64,000 nt of DNA from Leuctra nigra (GCA_934045905.1 OW203768.1:28115060-28179059); one strand, 5' to 3'. Shown: positions 24,436 to 35,725, numbered from the stretch's first letter. Notes: generated from the letters alone by a model not told the origin. Translations and numbers: made by a program.

Positions 24436-24635
24436 TCACTGTTTATAATATTACGATTAACTATGTTACTTAGAAATTCATTGAGATGAACATTGCAGTT
24501 CCCAAAGTCGCGCAGTTCAATAACATTACACACGCAACGATGATTCACTATAGATAGGTACACAATTAAACTGGTTGAGCGGAGCGGCTCAAGAGACGTC
24601 CGTTCACCGCGGCAGCCGAAAGAGAACTTATACAT
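24432..24635 (-). CDS. Upstream small ORF overlapping the long ORF by ATGA
   Basis: A 67-codon ORF whose TGA stop shares the bases ATGA with the start of the 1212-residue ORF. It has several Cys (for example CRGER and HRCVCN) but no recognised domain. Such overlaps permit termination-reinitiation, which some non-LTR retrotransposons use to express a downstream ORF. It could be an ORF1 relic, a translational control uORF or chance. Confidence 0.35.
   Translation of the reverse strand: MYKFSFGCRGERTSLEPLRSTSLIVYLSIVNHRCVCNVIELRDFGNCNVHLNEFLSNIVNRNIINSE
24575..24592 (-). other. Hairpin in the 5' leader of the homeodomain-RT element
   Basis: TTGAGC and GCTCAA pair perfectly around a six-base loop. 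It lies in a GC-rich leader (24560-24630) that contrasts with the AT-rich flank beginning near 24636. R2-type elements often have structured self-cleaving 5' RNA, but I cannot show that fold here. Confidence 0.35.
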
Positions 24636-24685
24636 TTACACTATACATTATACACTATACATTATACATTTGTATAATACATTTA
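24636..24685. repeat. Imperfect tandem TATACATTA/CAC repeat
   Basis: Several units of ctatacattatac sit directly at the likely 5' junction of the homeodomain-RT element. They may be the insertion target or a by-product of integration. Confidence 0.5.
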
Positions 24686-25029
24686 CAGTCAAAACAAAAT
24701 ATAGGTGTGGAAATAAAAAGCATTAAAAATAATGGAATCATTTCAATGCAACAAGAATATAAAACAAAACACACATAAAAATACACAAATATTAAATAAA
24801 ACACAGGACGCAAAGCTAATCGAGCAAGTTTCTCTGCTTTTCCGGCCAAGTCGAGCTGAAGCTAAATCTTCTGTGTGTATGTACGCTATATGTCTACGCT
24901 TTCTATAACTAGATCATGAAAATTTACTCGGCGTAGCTTCACAATGCATTTAAAGTCACTGTGGACAGTGGGGGTCCATGCAGTTAACTATTGCAATCGT
25001 TTGTGCTACGTTTGTTTTGGTTTGTGTTG

Positions 25030-25340
25030 GTAAAAATTTCAGATCGATCGGCTCAGCCGTTTAGGCTGTGGCGGTGAAAGCGGTTTTTCCTGATATCTGA
25101 ATCATCTGAAGATCAAAGTGATGTAATTTCACTGTTTTCTTGGCCCTCTAGCTCGCAAATGGAATAACACATTGTTCCCTTATTTGGTATATGAGGTGAG
25201 GTGGGCCATAGCTCGAAATTAAGATATTTTGCAACAATGTGAGATTTTCCAATTTTGAGATCTAGAAGGCCGAAAATGCCATGTTGTTGCTTACAGTAAA
25301 TGTGTTTGGTCTGCTCCTCAGTTTATTATGCATTTATGCG
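25030..25340 (+). mobile_element. Family A fragment (3' conserved region)
   Basis: Shares with 45170-45490 the segments ggctcagccgtttaggctgtgg, gtgggccatagctcgaaattaag and ggccgaaaatgccatgttg. It stops before the terminal hairpin, so it is truncated. Confidence 0.6.
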
Positions 25341-26467
25341 ATCAAAATATATATTTTTTTAATAAGATTTGGTAAAACACATGTTTTTGAAACTCAAAAG
25401 TTTTAATTTTCATTTAGTGGATCAAATTCAGAATTCTAGTTGACCAAATTCTACCAACAATGATGTTGCAAATAAAACAAGAAATCACTCGGCAGGAATA
25501 CCTTTTTCGCGATAAAATGTGTTTTAATGAAAATTTAAACTTTGGAGCATGAAAATAGTGTGTGTGAATAAACCAACAAGCAAATCGGTATCCTTAAATT
25601 TGAGAGAAACACAAAAAATGTACTAAGAATTGACTGAGTGATGCTACCGCCCCACAGATTCTACCTGGCTACCAGAAGAGGGTATGCTCGTAGGTGATAC
25701 GATGAAATATTCGTTGGTATTAAGAAGATCGATTTGAAGGGAGGGGGGGGGGTCAGATTGTAGGTGTTGCGCCGATTAATGCACCACACAAATAGGTACA
25801 TTGAAATGTCATTAGAAAAACACCAATGATATTGAAGAATGATGAAACGTCATATGTGATAAAACGTCCAAAAAAGCTTTTGTTGCAATTTGTTTTGGGT
25901 GAAGGTCATTTTTTTGGCTTAGACTCGACACTAACTGTACTACATGAGACCGCTCTTATGACATTTTAGTAACTATTAAATTTTCATATCGGTTATTTAA
26001 TTGGATCTGGGCAGTAAAGGCAAAATAACATACTGAGAAAGAGGCCTAGAGTACAGTGGTGACGCTCGCCACGCTCTGAATGATTTTTTTTTAATTGAAG
26101 AGACTTTTTTAATTGATTGGTGGTATTTTTACATGTGTAAAATATTATAGATAGGTAATGTTGTGCCTTTTTGCGCTACTTAAATCGCAGCTGGCCGCAG
26201 TCAGCCGCGTAAACTTGCTTTACTTGAGGTCGGGGTTTGTTGTATAAAAGATGAAACCCATTCCACTTTTTAATACCTTTTAATTAATAATACAATAATA
26301 CAATACTTTAATCACAACTTATAATTCAGAACTCGAACCCCCATCTTTCGTCCGTCCATTCTTGCTATTCAACAATGTCTTTTCACACTCAAATATCTTG
26401 TGCTCCAATCGAGCATAATCTCTCTGATCAACCACTGAACCAATCAACTAATCAATTTCTAATTCGC
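25341..26467. other. Intronic DNA with repeat scraps, no gene
   Basis: Contains a diverged inverted repeat (gtaaaacacatg near 25370 against tgtgttttaatg near 25520) and a G-run near 25741-25753. Near 26055 there is a decayed family B 5' end (gacgctcgccacgctc). Confidence 0.35.
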
Positions 26468-26521
26468 CCATCAACTGAACTGAACTCAACTCAACTGAAC
26501 TGAACTGAGCTGAACTGAACT
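26468..26521. repeat. Pentanucleotide microsatellite (AACTG)n
   Basis: Imperfect iteration of ACTGA with AACTC variants in the elongase intron. Confidence 0.8.
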
Positions 26522-26890
26522 AACTCCTGTTTTTCGTTGTTTCCTCCTTATATTCCTGACCTCTGTCACCTCTCTCAAAATTACCTTAAAAGACAATAAC
26601 TACAAACACAACACCTAGATCTTGTGAAGAGAGTAGCTTACAAAACTGCAAGGCAATTAAAGCTATCTTAATAATGAACTCGCATTCATTATTTTGCAAG
26701 CCCTCATGCAAGGTTACTGACGCTTTCACAATCCAAGTGATAACAAACTCTCGTTTGTTATTACTTCGACCAATAAGGTATCAAAGGCAACTCTGGGCCA
26801 CAACAGTTAGTTACTACATTTCCATTGTGGAAACCAGTCTCAAGTAATCTTCAATTACAAACAACTGATTGGTTTTATTCTATTCCACAG

Positions 26891-27027
26891 GCGACCAAAT
26901 GATACTTACTTGTGCGATCAACACGTTTGTGCACGTGGTCATGTACACATACTACATGGTATCAGCGATGGGACCGCAATACCAGAAGTACCTCTGGTGG
27001 AAGAAGTACTTGACATGGTTGCAGTTG
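26891..27027 (+). CDS. ELOVL-type fatty-acid elongase, fourth visible exon
   Basis: A 137-base exon after TTCTATTCCACAG. It completes the split Gly codon of the previous exon and ends phase 0 at TTG|GTGAGT. It encodes [20 protein letters not shown] and then [16 protein letters not shown], the family's N-x-F-V-H-x-x-M-Y-x-Y-Y and K-Y-x-W-W-K-x-x-T-x-x-Q-L motifs, both needed for activity in ELOVL enzymes. Confidence 0.95.
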
Positions 27028-27109
27028 GTGAGTATAAATAATTCCACCTCTCTCCTAGCTCGGGATGTACAACGCAGGTGGAATATAATACGTAAACTTC
27101 ATGCCATAT

Positions 27110-27370
27110 AGTCTTGAGTCCTCTTTATTATGTGTAGTCCTATACCTGCCCATGTTATCTAGGACTCAAGACTGCATAGAACGGAGTTTAGGCTGATTGA
27201 TTTCGAAACATTGGTCTCGAAATCGTATGGACTTCCGAGTGGCTTTCTGCAACTCCGTACCCTAACTGAATTCGAGATCTACCCAGATCTCGAATCCGAT
27301 TAGACTACGGAGAGGCAGAGTTGAAACTTTGTGGACTAACTGAATTCAAGACCTGCACAGTTCTTGAATT
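27110..27370. repeat. Cluster of four hairpins beside the elongase exon
   Basis: Four inverted repeats in a row. 27110-27173: AGTCTTGAGTCCT, 13-bp arms. 27199-27224: GATTTCGA, 8-bp. 27270-27295: ATTCGAGATCT, 11-bp with a four-base loop. 27343-27370: AATTCAAGA, 9-bp. The last two share a ctaactgaattc lead-in, suggesting diverged tandem units. It starts 83 bases after the splice donor. Confidence 0.6.
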
Positions 27371-27460
27371 GTATGCATGACCAAATATTGTTATTAAAAT
27401 GTATACATGTTACTGACAGATGTGATAATCTGTAAGTGAGAATTTGCGTAAAAACACTAA

Positions 27461-27579
27461 GTCCCATGTATAATAATAAACCTTGCCGCTAGATGTCTCT
27501 GATTCATATATCTGTCTCTCTCACACTCGTATATGGATCAGGGACATCTAGCGGTGAGGTTAACTATTAGACATGGGAC
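27461..27579. mobile_element. Palindromic MITE with TAA duplication
   Basis: Ends GTCCCATG and CATGGGAC; the inner GCCGCTAGATGTC pairs with GACATCTAGCGG. It is flanked by TAA on both sides (27458-27460, 27580-27582), so PIF/Harbinger-like. Confidence 0.7.
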
Positions 27580-27650
27580 TAAGATTTTTTCTCAAAATCT
27601 CACAGAATGCATATATGTACTCGTTTGAAATAAAGCAGGCTTTAAACACG

Positions 27651-27778
27651 GGACACACTGTCAACTTCTGCGAGAGTGGAGAGTGGATAGCAGCTCTCTC
27701 ATCGGTTAACAGCTGCTACGTGACCGTTAAATAAGGTCACTCCACCCTCCACTTTTGCAGAAGTTGACAGTGTGTCCG
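27651..27778. mobile_element. Palindromic MITE
   Basis: GGACACACTGTCAACTTCTG at the left is repeated inverted (CAGAAGTTGACAGTGTGTCC) at the right. The target duplication is unclear. Confidence 0.65.
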
Positions 27779-27938
27779 GTGTATTAAGTAAAACTATCGC
27801 ATTTCGCGTAGTTATAATATTATCTCCCTTCACTTGTGATAGGAAAAGAACATTTAATATTATAATAATGATAATTGTGGGATTTAGTGAATCTCTCACT
27901 TAGGGATGGTGTTTTAGAGGTAACCAGCAAAATAAAAA

Positions 27939-27998
27939 TGCGCACCCCGACTAAGAATCGAACTTAGATCCTTTAACCATTAAGCTACCGGGGCGCAT
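27939..27998 (-). ncRNA. tRNA-like sequence lacking an anticodon arm
   Basis: The minus strand has complementary ends (ATGCGCCCCG with CGGGGTGCGCAT, one bulge), a D-arm-like GGTAGCTTAATGG and a perfect T-arm (CTAAG, loop TTCGATT, CTTAG). The anticodon arm is missing. It is probably a tRNA pseudogene or SINE head. Confidence 0.45.
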
Positions 27999-28243
27999 TC
28001 GTAAACAGCAAGTTAAGTTGCCATACAACTCTTGCAAGGCCGAGTATCTGACCTATAATATAATATGATAAGATATTTGAATAGGCAGAAAAGTAATCAA
28101 TCTTTATGATATGTTAAATACCTACCAATAAAAGCAATAATTTCTTATGGACCACGAAATCTTGAAATAACGTTTTTCCTTCCATTGGTTACTAGAAGAA
28201 AATTCACATCAAATAATTCCTAAGTGTTTGACTGAAATAATAT

Positions 28244-30050
28244 AGATTCGTTCCATTTAAAATCGTCCAATTTACGAAAAAATCGTTGCGGCATGAATTT
28301 TGATAATTTTCAAAATTTGCTAAGATATAACTTGATCCTAGCCGAGTTTAAATTATTTTTTTCAGATTTTTCAGATTCACCCTTCTCAAGTTACATGACC
28401 TTGAATATTGGCCTGAGTGGTAAAAATAGCTCAAGTAAGCTCTTTCAAAACTCGCTGTAATTTCCAAACGAATCGAGATAACGGGTTCCAGTAAATTTTG
28501 TACTCTTCAACATACTCCCGTATATCATTTTGGTTCTCATAATGTTTCTTGTACACCCTCTGCGTGACCTTCAAATCAGGGGTTGAATATTGAGTATAAT
28601 TTTGCAAAAATTTACTCTATTTGACGCTCGATTTCCTACCCAAGGGTTGTAAATATCAAGTCAATTATTTTTGTGAAATATCTACATATATATGGCTTAG
28701 TTTCAAACCTTCTTTGTTTAGTTAATTTTAGGTCTTCGTACATAAAATAAAGCTTCAAAAACTGAATTATTGACAAATTGTTACTTTTCAACCCCATTTG
28801 TACCCAAGAGGGCAAAGAGACAAAACTTTGAGTTGATGCTCGATTGGTAACTTATATATTGATGTTCAATATCTGCAAGTTTCGTTTTGTTATTCTACGT
28901 TTTGGAGAAATAGCGGGTATTTTTGTTTTTATATTAAATGGAATATAGTCAAATTGACTATGTTCCACCCCCCTTTTCCCCCAGAGGGCAAAGCGCCAAA
29001 AATGTGAGTTGGTGCTCGATTAGTGACTCATATATTAATATTTAATCCCTGAAAGTTTCGTTTTGTTCTTCGACTTTATGTAGAAATGGCAAGTAGTTTT
29101 GTTGAACCATTATTTTTTGTGTGTCTAGAAAATCCCCAAGTAAAATACCTATACGCATCAATCCGTTCAGAAATTAAATTATTTATGGTATTACGAAAAT
29201 ACGTGCCATTTCTGCATAAAGCCGAAGAAGTAAACAAAACTTTCAGGGATTGATTATCAATATATGAGTCACTAATCGAGCACAAAATCAAGTATTTGGC
29301 GCTTTGCCCCCTTGGGAAGATAGGGGGTTGAACATAGTCAATTTGACCATATTCCATTTAATGTTAAAACAAAAATACTCGCTATTTCTCCAAAACGTAG
29401 AATAACAAAACGAAACTTGCAGATATTGAACATCAATATATGAGTTACTAATCGAGCATCAACTCAAAGTTTTGGATCTTTGCCCTCTTGGGTACAAATG
29501 GGGTTGAAAAGTAACAATTTGTCAATAATTCAGTTTTTGAAGCTTTATTTTATGTACGAAGACTTAAAATTAACTAAACAAAAGAAGGTTAGTAACTAAG
29601 CCATATATACGTAGAATATCCACAAAAATAATTGACTTGATATTTACAACCCTTGGGTAGGAAATCGAGCGTCAAATACAGTAAAATTTGCAAAATTATA
29701 CTCGATCTTCAACCCCTGATTTGAAGGTCACGCAGAGAGTGTACGACAAACATTATGAGGACCAAAATGATAGACGGAAATATGTTGAAGAGTACAAAAT
29801 TTATTGGAACCAGTTATCTTGATTTGTTTGGAAATTACAGCGAGTTTTGAAAGAGCTTACTTAAGCTATTTTTACCACTCAGGCTAATGTCCAAGGTCAT
29901 GTAACTTGAGAAGGGTGAATCTGAAAAATCTGAAAAGATTAATTTGAGCTCAACTAGTATCAAGTTACAACTTAGCAAATTTTAAAAATTATCAAAAATC
30001 ATGCCGCAACGACCATTGGACGTTTTTCCGCGGAACGACCCTATAGAAAT
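28244..30050. repeat. Long foldback element, about 0.85-kb arms
   Basis: Bases 28244-29090 reappear inverted at about 29205-30050. Examples are cgttgcggcatga against tcatgccgcaacg, and ttctcaagttacatgacctt against aaggtcatgtaacttgagaa. Arms are diverged but continuous, with a spacer of about 115 bases. It sits in the last elongase intron. The 93-codon minus-strand frame spanning the centre shows no domain. Confidence 0.8.
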
Positions 30051-30924
30051 GACTTTAAATCTAAAAAATGTAAGCAAAAACGATTAGTTTGAATTTCAAG
30101 TACTATTTCATTCAATGAATATAGGGAATGTATGGTAAGTATAAGGTTTAGTAAAACATGAAAGGCAGATGTGATTTTAATAAGAATTCCATTTCATCAC
30201 AGGTCCACAACTTTTGACAGATCTAACAATCACATCATAAACAAACCACAGCTTTCTAGTCTCTTGTCAGATCCTTACAATTATACAAATACATTACTGT
30301 AAGGTCGTCTGAATTAAACCAATTTTCACATATTCGTCTTGGAAAGGAAAAGTTTTTAGGTGCATGAACCTGGCAACCTCCACGAAAGATATCGAGTTAT
30401 GATTATCCAGATAATTAGTGCCCAATTAGTATCAATTAGTGCCGTTGAATTCAGAATCAATGCCACTTCCCCTAGGAAGTTATTCCCAAAATTCACTGGG
30501 GAACGCAGCACCCCCCCCCCCCAACTCCCCACGAAAGATAGAATTTTGAAACACTTCAAATATTAAGCGCTCAATTAGTGCCAATTAGTGTCGTTGAATT
30601 CAGAATTAGTGTCACCACTACTGGGAAGTTATTCCCTAAAAGAAACACTTGGGGGTGTTAAGTTCACGCAGCACACACCACGAAAGATAGATTTTTGAAC
30701 TCTCATACTATTTAGTGCTCAATTAGTGTCAATTAGTGCCGATGAATTAAGAATTAGTGTCACCACTCCTGAGAAAATATTCGCAAATGGGTATTATCAC
30801 ACTATATTAGTTTCAGACATGTTGTTTTCATACATTTTTTTTTACTTGTTTCATGTTTCATTAATGTTTAAAATATTTCTTATATATTTGGGAAGCCCAC
30901 TGGAAAAAAGCGGAAGTGCGCCGT

Positions 30925-31330
30925 TCCATCGACAAACAAAGTGATCGACAAACCCACTTATCGACGCGCCAACTGATCGACACGCCAACTGGTCGACAAA
31001 GGTGCAGTACCGTCATGATACATGTTGCAAAAATGTGTCAATTGATCGACAAAAGTGTCAACCGATCGACAAAAGCGTTAACTGGTCGACACAAGTAGCT
31101 TGCCATGGCATAGGTTAACTGATCGACAAAAGTGTCAACTGATCGACAAAAGCGTTAACTGGTCGACACAAGTAGCTTGCCATGGTCAAATTTGACCATA
31201 GGTTAACTGATCGACAAAAGTGTCAACTGGACAAAAGCGTTAACTGGTCGACACAAGTTGCTTGCCATGGTCAAATTTGACCATAGGTTAACTGATCGAC
31301 AAAAGTGTCAACTGACTGATCGACAAAAAC
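30925..31330. repeat. GATCGACAAA minisatellite
   Basis: Repeats of ctgatcgacaaaagtgt and ctggtcgacacaagtagc are arranged in higher-order units of about 80-90 bases, each containing the palindromic ggtcaaatttgacc. Confidence 0.75.
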
Positions 31331-32840
31331 GAGGTGGAGAGGGCGATTAACAAAGCGAAGAATAGGAAAGCTTCAGGCCCGGATGAAATATCAACCGAAT
31401 TGCTGAAACTACTGCGTGAAAATGGAATACAAGTTTTGGTGAGATAGTTTAACTTAATTTATGATCAAGGCATTATTCCATCAGACTGGCTGAAGTCAAC
31501 GTTCGCCACCATACCCAAGAAGCCAAATGCAAGTGAGTGTAGCGATCATCGCACCATAAGCCTGATGAGTCATGTCTTGAAGATATTTCTGAGGGTAATT
31601 CACGAAATAATTTATCGTAAAATTGAGGAACGAATTGGTGCGACTCAGTTTGGTTTTCGTAATGGTATGGGAACGAGGGAAGCTCTGTTCAGTATACAAG
31701 TTCTTGTGCAGCTGTGCAGAGATGTAAATTGTGACGTCTTCTTGTGTTTCATTGATTTTGAAAAAGCTTTCGACAAAGTTCGACATAATAAATGGTAGAG
31801 GTACTGAAATCCACTGGTATTGACGACAAGGACCTCCGACTGATATCCAATTAATACTGGCATCAAAAGGCTACTGTTAGAGGAGGCGACAGAACAACCG
31901 AAGATATTGATATACGAAGAGGGGTGAGACAGGGTTGCATTCTGTCCCCATTGATCTTCAACATTTACTGGGAGCAAATATTCCAGGAGGCTCTACAGGG
32001 AATAGAGGAAGGAATCAATGTAAATGGTGTCCCGCTCAATAACTTGCGATATGCAGATGACACGGTGCTAATTGCGGCAAGTTTAGATGGATTACATAAT
32101 GTTGCTTGATCGCGTGACGGAGGTGTCCGGAATCTACGGCTTGAAACTGAATACCAAGAAAACTAAATATATGATTCGTATCTAAACACCCATTGGTCGA
32201 CACTGGTATTCAGGTCAGTGGGGTACCTCTAGAAAAAAACAAAAAAATTATATACTTAGGATGTACTCTAAATAGCGACTGGGATCATGCTTTGGAAATA
32301 AAGTGTCGTTTTGAGAAAGCTAGAGCAGCTCTTATTCGTTTTAGAAAAGTATTGTGTGCTCATGACCTTAGTTTAAGCCTGCGTATGAGAATGGTACGGT
32401 GTTACGTCTTTTCGGTTCTCCTTTATGGTGTAGAAACCTGGACACTCACTGAAACTGTCCTTAAGAAGATCGAGGCATTTGAAATGTGGGTGTACATGAG
32501 AATGCACCGTATAAGCTGGATGGATCGGGTACGAAATGAAGATGTCATGGTTCGAATGAAGAAGAGTAAGGAATAATATCGACCATCATGATACGAAAAT
32601 TTTCCTACTTTGGCCATGTCATGAGGCATCCAGAGACGTACAATATTATGCACCTTATTCAAGGGAAAATCATAGGAAAGCGGGGACCTGGAAGGAGACG
32701 AACTTCATGGCTGAAGAACCTGCGACAGTGGTTTGGTCAAACTACTGAGACACTGTTGAGAGTAGCAGTGGACAAGACAAAGATAGCCGACATGATCGCC
32801 GACGTTCGATAATCGGACATGGCATACAAGAAGAAGAGAA
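31330..32840 (+). pseudogene. RTE-like non-LTR retrotransposon remnant
   Basis: Broken plus-strand frames cover most of an RT. NKAKNRKASGPDEI and TIPKKPNASECSDHR lie near 31345-31560, FGFRNGMGTREALF near 31650, CFIDFEKAFDKV near 31750 and RRGVRQGCILSPLIFNIY near 31920. LRYADDTVL lies near 32050. The downstream domain LLYGVETWTL...EAFEMWVYMRM and RGPGRRRTSWL leads to a stop near 32812. In-frame stops and shifts (about 31450, 31796, 31852 and 32109) make it inactive. The endonuclease half is missing, so it is 5' truncated. The wording resembles the RTE-like remnant at 17396-19330. Confidence 0.8.
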
Positions 32841-33272
32841 AAGTTTTAAATCTCTCGAAATATTTAGAGCTCAATTAGTATAAATTATTGCCGTTGAATT
32901 CAGAATTCGTTCATCTACCTTTGGGAAGTTATTCGCGAATATCTCAGTGGGGTGCAATGACATATAAAGCTACTACTAGTACTATTAGCTTTATATGTCC
33001 ATAGGGGGGTTGGGGCGGGGGGTGTCCCATATAACTTCTTCCCAAGTTAAGTTAAATGTTTAAAATTCTCAAAATAATATGTAGTGCTCAAGGGCCAATT
33101 TGTGCCACTGAATTCAGAATTAGTGCCACTATCCCTGAGCAGTTATTCGCGAATATTTCTGGGGGGTGACCTCCCAGAAATTATAAATGGAGATGTTGCT
33201 AGTATCGGTGCTCGCTGATCAACGCGTTAATTCGATTGCCATAATCAACTAACGCCACATGATGTATTTCAG

Positions 33273-33470
33273 GTGCAGTTCTGTGTGATACTCGCGTACC
33301 TCACGGCCCTGCTGGTGTTCGACTGTGACCTTGACAAAACGCTGACGTACATTATGCTCGCACACATCACCAGTTTCCTCGTTCTCTTTGCCCTTTTCTA
33401 CAAGTCAACTTACAAGAAGACGGATCTCTTAAGTGTCAACAATAACGAGTTATCAAACAAAATTCAATAA
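33273..33470 (+). CDS. ELOVL-type fatty-acid elongase, terminal exon
   Basis: Begins after TGTATTTCAG in phase 0 and runs 65 codons to TAA. It encodes two hydrophobic segments (VQFCVILAYLTALLVF and IMLAHITSFLVLFALFY) and a basic tail (KSTYKKTDLL). In ELOVL proteins this is the last membrane span with a Lys-rich ER-retention-type tail. An AATAAA overlaps the stop codon, though the real polyadenylation signal may lie further on. The visible exons join to 194 residues; complete family members are commonly about 260-330. Confidence 0.9.
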   Translation: MQFCVILAYLTALLVFDCDLDKTLTYIMLAHITSFLVLFALFYKSTYKKTDLLSVNNNELSNKIQ

Positions 33471-34389
33471 ATTACTATCTTTATATTTGAATAGATGTAT
33501 AATTGTATAGAACGGATAAGAAACGTGGAATATTGAAATTAGGTATACATCACTAGGATGTAGACAAACAAAACATTATTATTGTGGGATAAATAGTTTT
33601 CAAGTTATTGATATGATCGATTAATGTATTCGAATTTAAAAATGCATTGAAATGGTTTAAACAGTAATGAAGACATAGACGTCGTGGGGCATTGTATTGC
33701 CATGTCAACAAATTATTCACCATCATGGTAACACATTGTTGAGGACTTAGAAATGACAACACGGGGCACTCATGTTACATATCAATTTTTCCGCCAAAAT
33801 GTCACATGAAATTTAAATTTGATATTTTATGAATTGAATGTTTTTTTCGTGTAATGTGTGAACTTGTCATTATTAATTGTGTTGATATTTACAAATAGAA
33901 ATGTAAGGAGTCTTCCCTATTGTAATCACTCAATATAACTGGCTTGATTGCTACCATGGGATCTAAATATGATAACTATTTACATATATAGGCACCGTGC
34001 GTTCAAATTCCAGCGCCTTGAATGAAAGAAATAGGAAAAATTGGTGTGAGATGATTTTAAACTGTTTTATTTCTCATTGGCCGTGACCTAGCAACCGGTC
34101 AAAAGTCAACAAATTACTGTGAAATTGTGAAATTGTGTACACTGAATTATTATTTTGATTGCGTATATACTCAATTGAGTACTACGTAATTGTACTGCGT
34201 AGTAAGATATGCGTAATATTTGCAGCAGCATAACGTAAAACTGAAGGGTTCAAAGCCAAAAATGACTAATCGCAATTATTAAAAATATTGAGATTTTAAT
34301 GTAATCACGTTCCACATAAACTAGCTGAATTAGATTTTTGAAGTTGACATTACGGTTTGTACATCAGTAGCAAGTGCTGATATCTACAA
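33471..34389. other. 3' flank of the elongase, no further gene
   Basis: AT-rich; may include the 3' UTR. No domain or repeat termini seen. Confidence 0.4.
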
Positions 34390-35240
34390 CTAGGATAACG
34401 CTCTGTGTAAAGCGTTGATGAGCGAGCACGGATATACGCGCGACACCTCAAACCGAAAATAATTCTTAAATTTCGTCACAGACTTGAATGAAAATCTTTA
34501 AAAATTCCTAAAATATAAGTACCTAAACCATGTATTAAGTTGAAGTTTTAAGATGATCGATCAAACGGTTCCTTGTTCATTTTCAAAAATTACAGAATCT
34601 CGTTCTAAAAATATACCTTTATAACACCACTCATATGTGTGTAAAAAATATCAGATCGTTATGTAGAGCGGTCATATTAGTTTCATATGCGTGTGAAAGT
34701 TTCTGCTCTAACTACCTTGGAACTGAAGAGTAGAAGTTGCCGTGATCAACATTTTCGAGAAATTTGACAGCCAACACGCAAAATGTCTGTAAAATATCAA
34801 TAACGTTTGGATTAGGGCACAGATTAGTCTGAAAATTTTCAAAAATGCAGATAATGTTAGTCCCAATGACAATGCAAAGTTAGTTGATCGGTCAAACGGT
34901 TCTAGTTTAAATTTCAAAAATCAATGGAAAGATGGTTTAAAATTTTAACTGATGGATTTGGCTGAAACTTTGTAAGGTTGGGGAAAATTTTGGGTCGTAA
35001 TGATTTGTCAAAATTTCAAATTGATCGGACTAACCAATCGAAAGATAATTTTTTTTAAATTTTGAACCAATCAGTGGATTTAAAAAAATTATGGTCTACA
35101 ACACCTAGAAATGTTTCGTACATGTGTGCAAAATTTCAGCTCTGTCGAAGAAAAACTTTGACTGTGTATAGCCTAGGAACAGAAAAAAAGAGGTTCGCGC
35201 TAAAAGAGCTTAAAAGGAGTCGATCGCTTCGCTCGCTCAA
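34390..35240 (-). mobile_element. Family B Helitron-like element, inverted
   Basis: Left boundary CTAGGATAACGCTC after A; right boundary CGCTTCGCTCGCTCAA. Its interior shares gaccaaatcag-type degenerate units with the other B copies. Non-coding. Confidence 0.65.
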
Positions 35241-35610
35241 AAATATTTTGGTTCTACAAAATATGTCATTCCTTGCGAGCCAAAAGTGACGATGTGACAT
35301 GATCAGACAAGATCTTGTATTTCATATCACATAATTTTGGCTGAATCCTCTATAGAGGATTCGGACCCTACCGGAAAAACCTATTCATTCATACTAATGT
35401 TCATAGGTATATGTTTAAGGAGGGACCATCATATTTCCCCTTTCCTAAGAATTCGTCGAAATTCTGCATATATATAAAAAATATTGCATTCTGTACCATA
35501 ATATGCCAAGAATACAGGCTGTTCAATTTACGCTTACAACGCCGTTAGGGTGAAACTAAGCAGCACCATTCAGACCCATCACCTGAATTCACACTTTGCA
35601 AACCTAAACT

Positions 35611-35725
35611 GTCCAAAGTGAATCCGCTAACTTGAATGTGCCACCTAAGTTGGCACATTCAAGAACTTAGGTGAACTTAGGCAGAACTTAGGTGGCACAT
35701 TCAAGTTAGCGGATTCACTTTGGAC
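35611..35725. mobile_element. Palindromic MITE with perfect 41-bp arms
   Basis: GTCCAAAGTGAATCCGCTAA and the following 21 bases are repeated exactly inverted, ending ATTCACTTTGGAC. Perfect arms imply a recent origin or gene conversion. Confidence 0.75.

Larger units (their letters stand above)
30421..33150. repeat. About 150-bp satellite, interrupted
   Basis: Units with the core gccgttgaattcagaatta start near 30421, 30571, 30718, 32870 and 33086. The first three are spaced 147-150 bases. The array is split by the GATCGACAAA repeats and the RTE-like remnant at about 30925-32840. Confidence 0.65.

Noticed and set aside
29076..29357. 93-residue ORF at the centre of the foldback element as a transposase
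   Set aside because: No catalytic motif; it spans the arm-spacer boundary and is explained by chance openness.
35062..35289. 75-residue plus-strand ORF
   Set aside because: Falls across the 5' end of a family B element; its Arg/Ser-rich stretch is the translated terminus.
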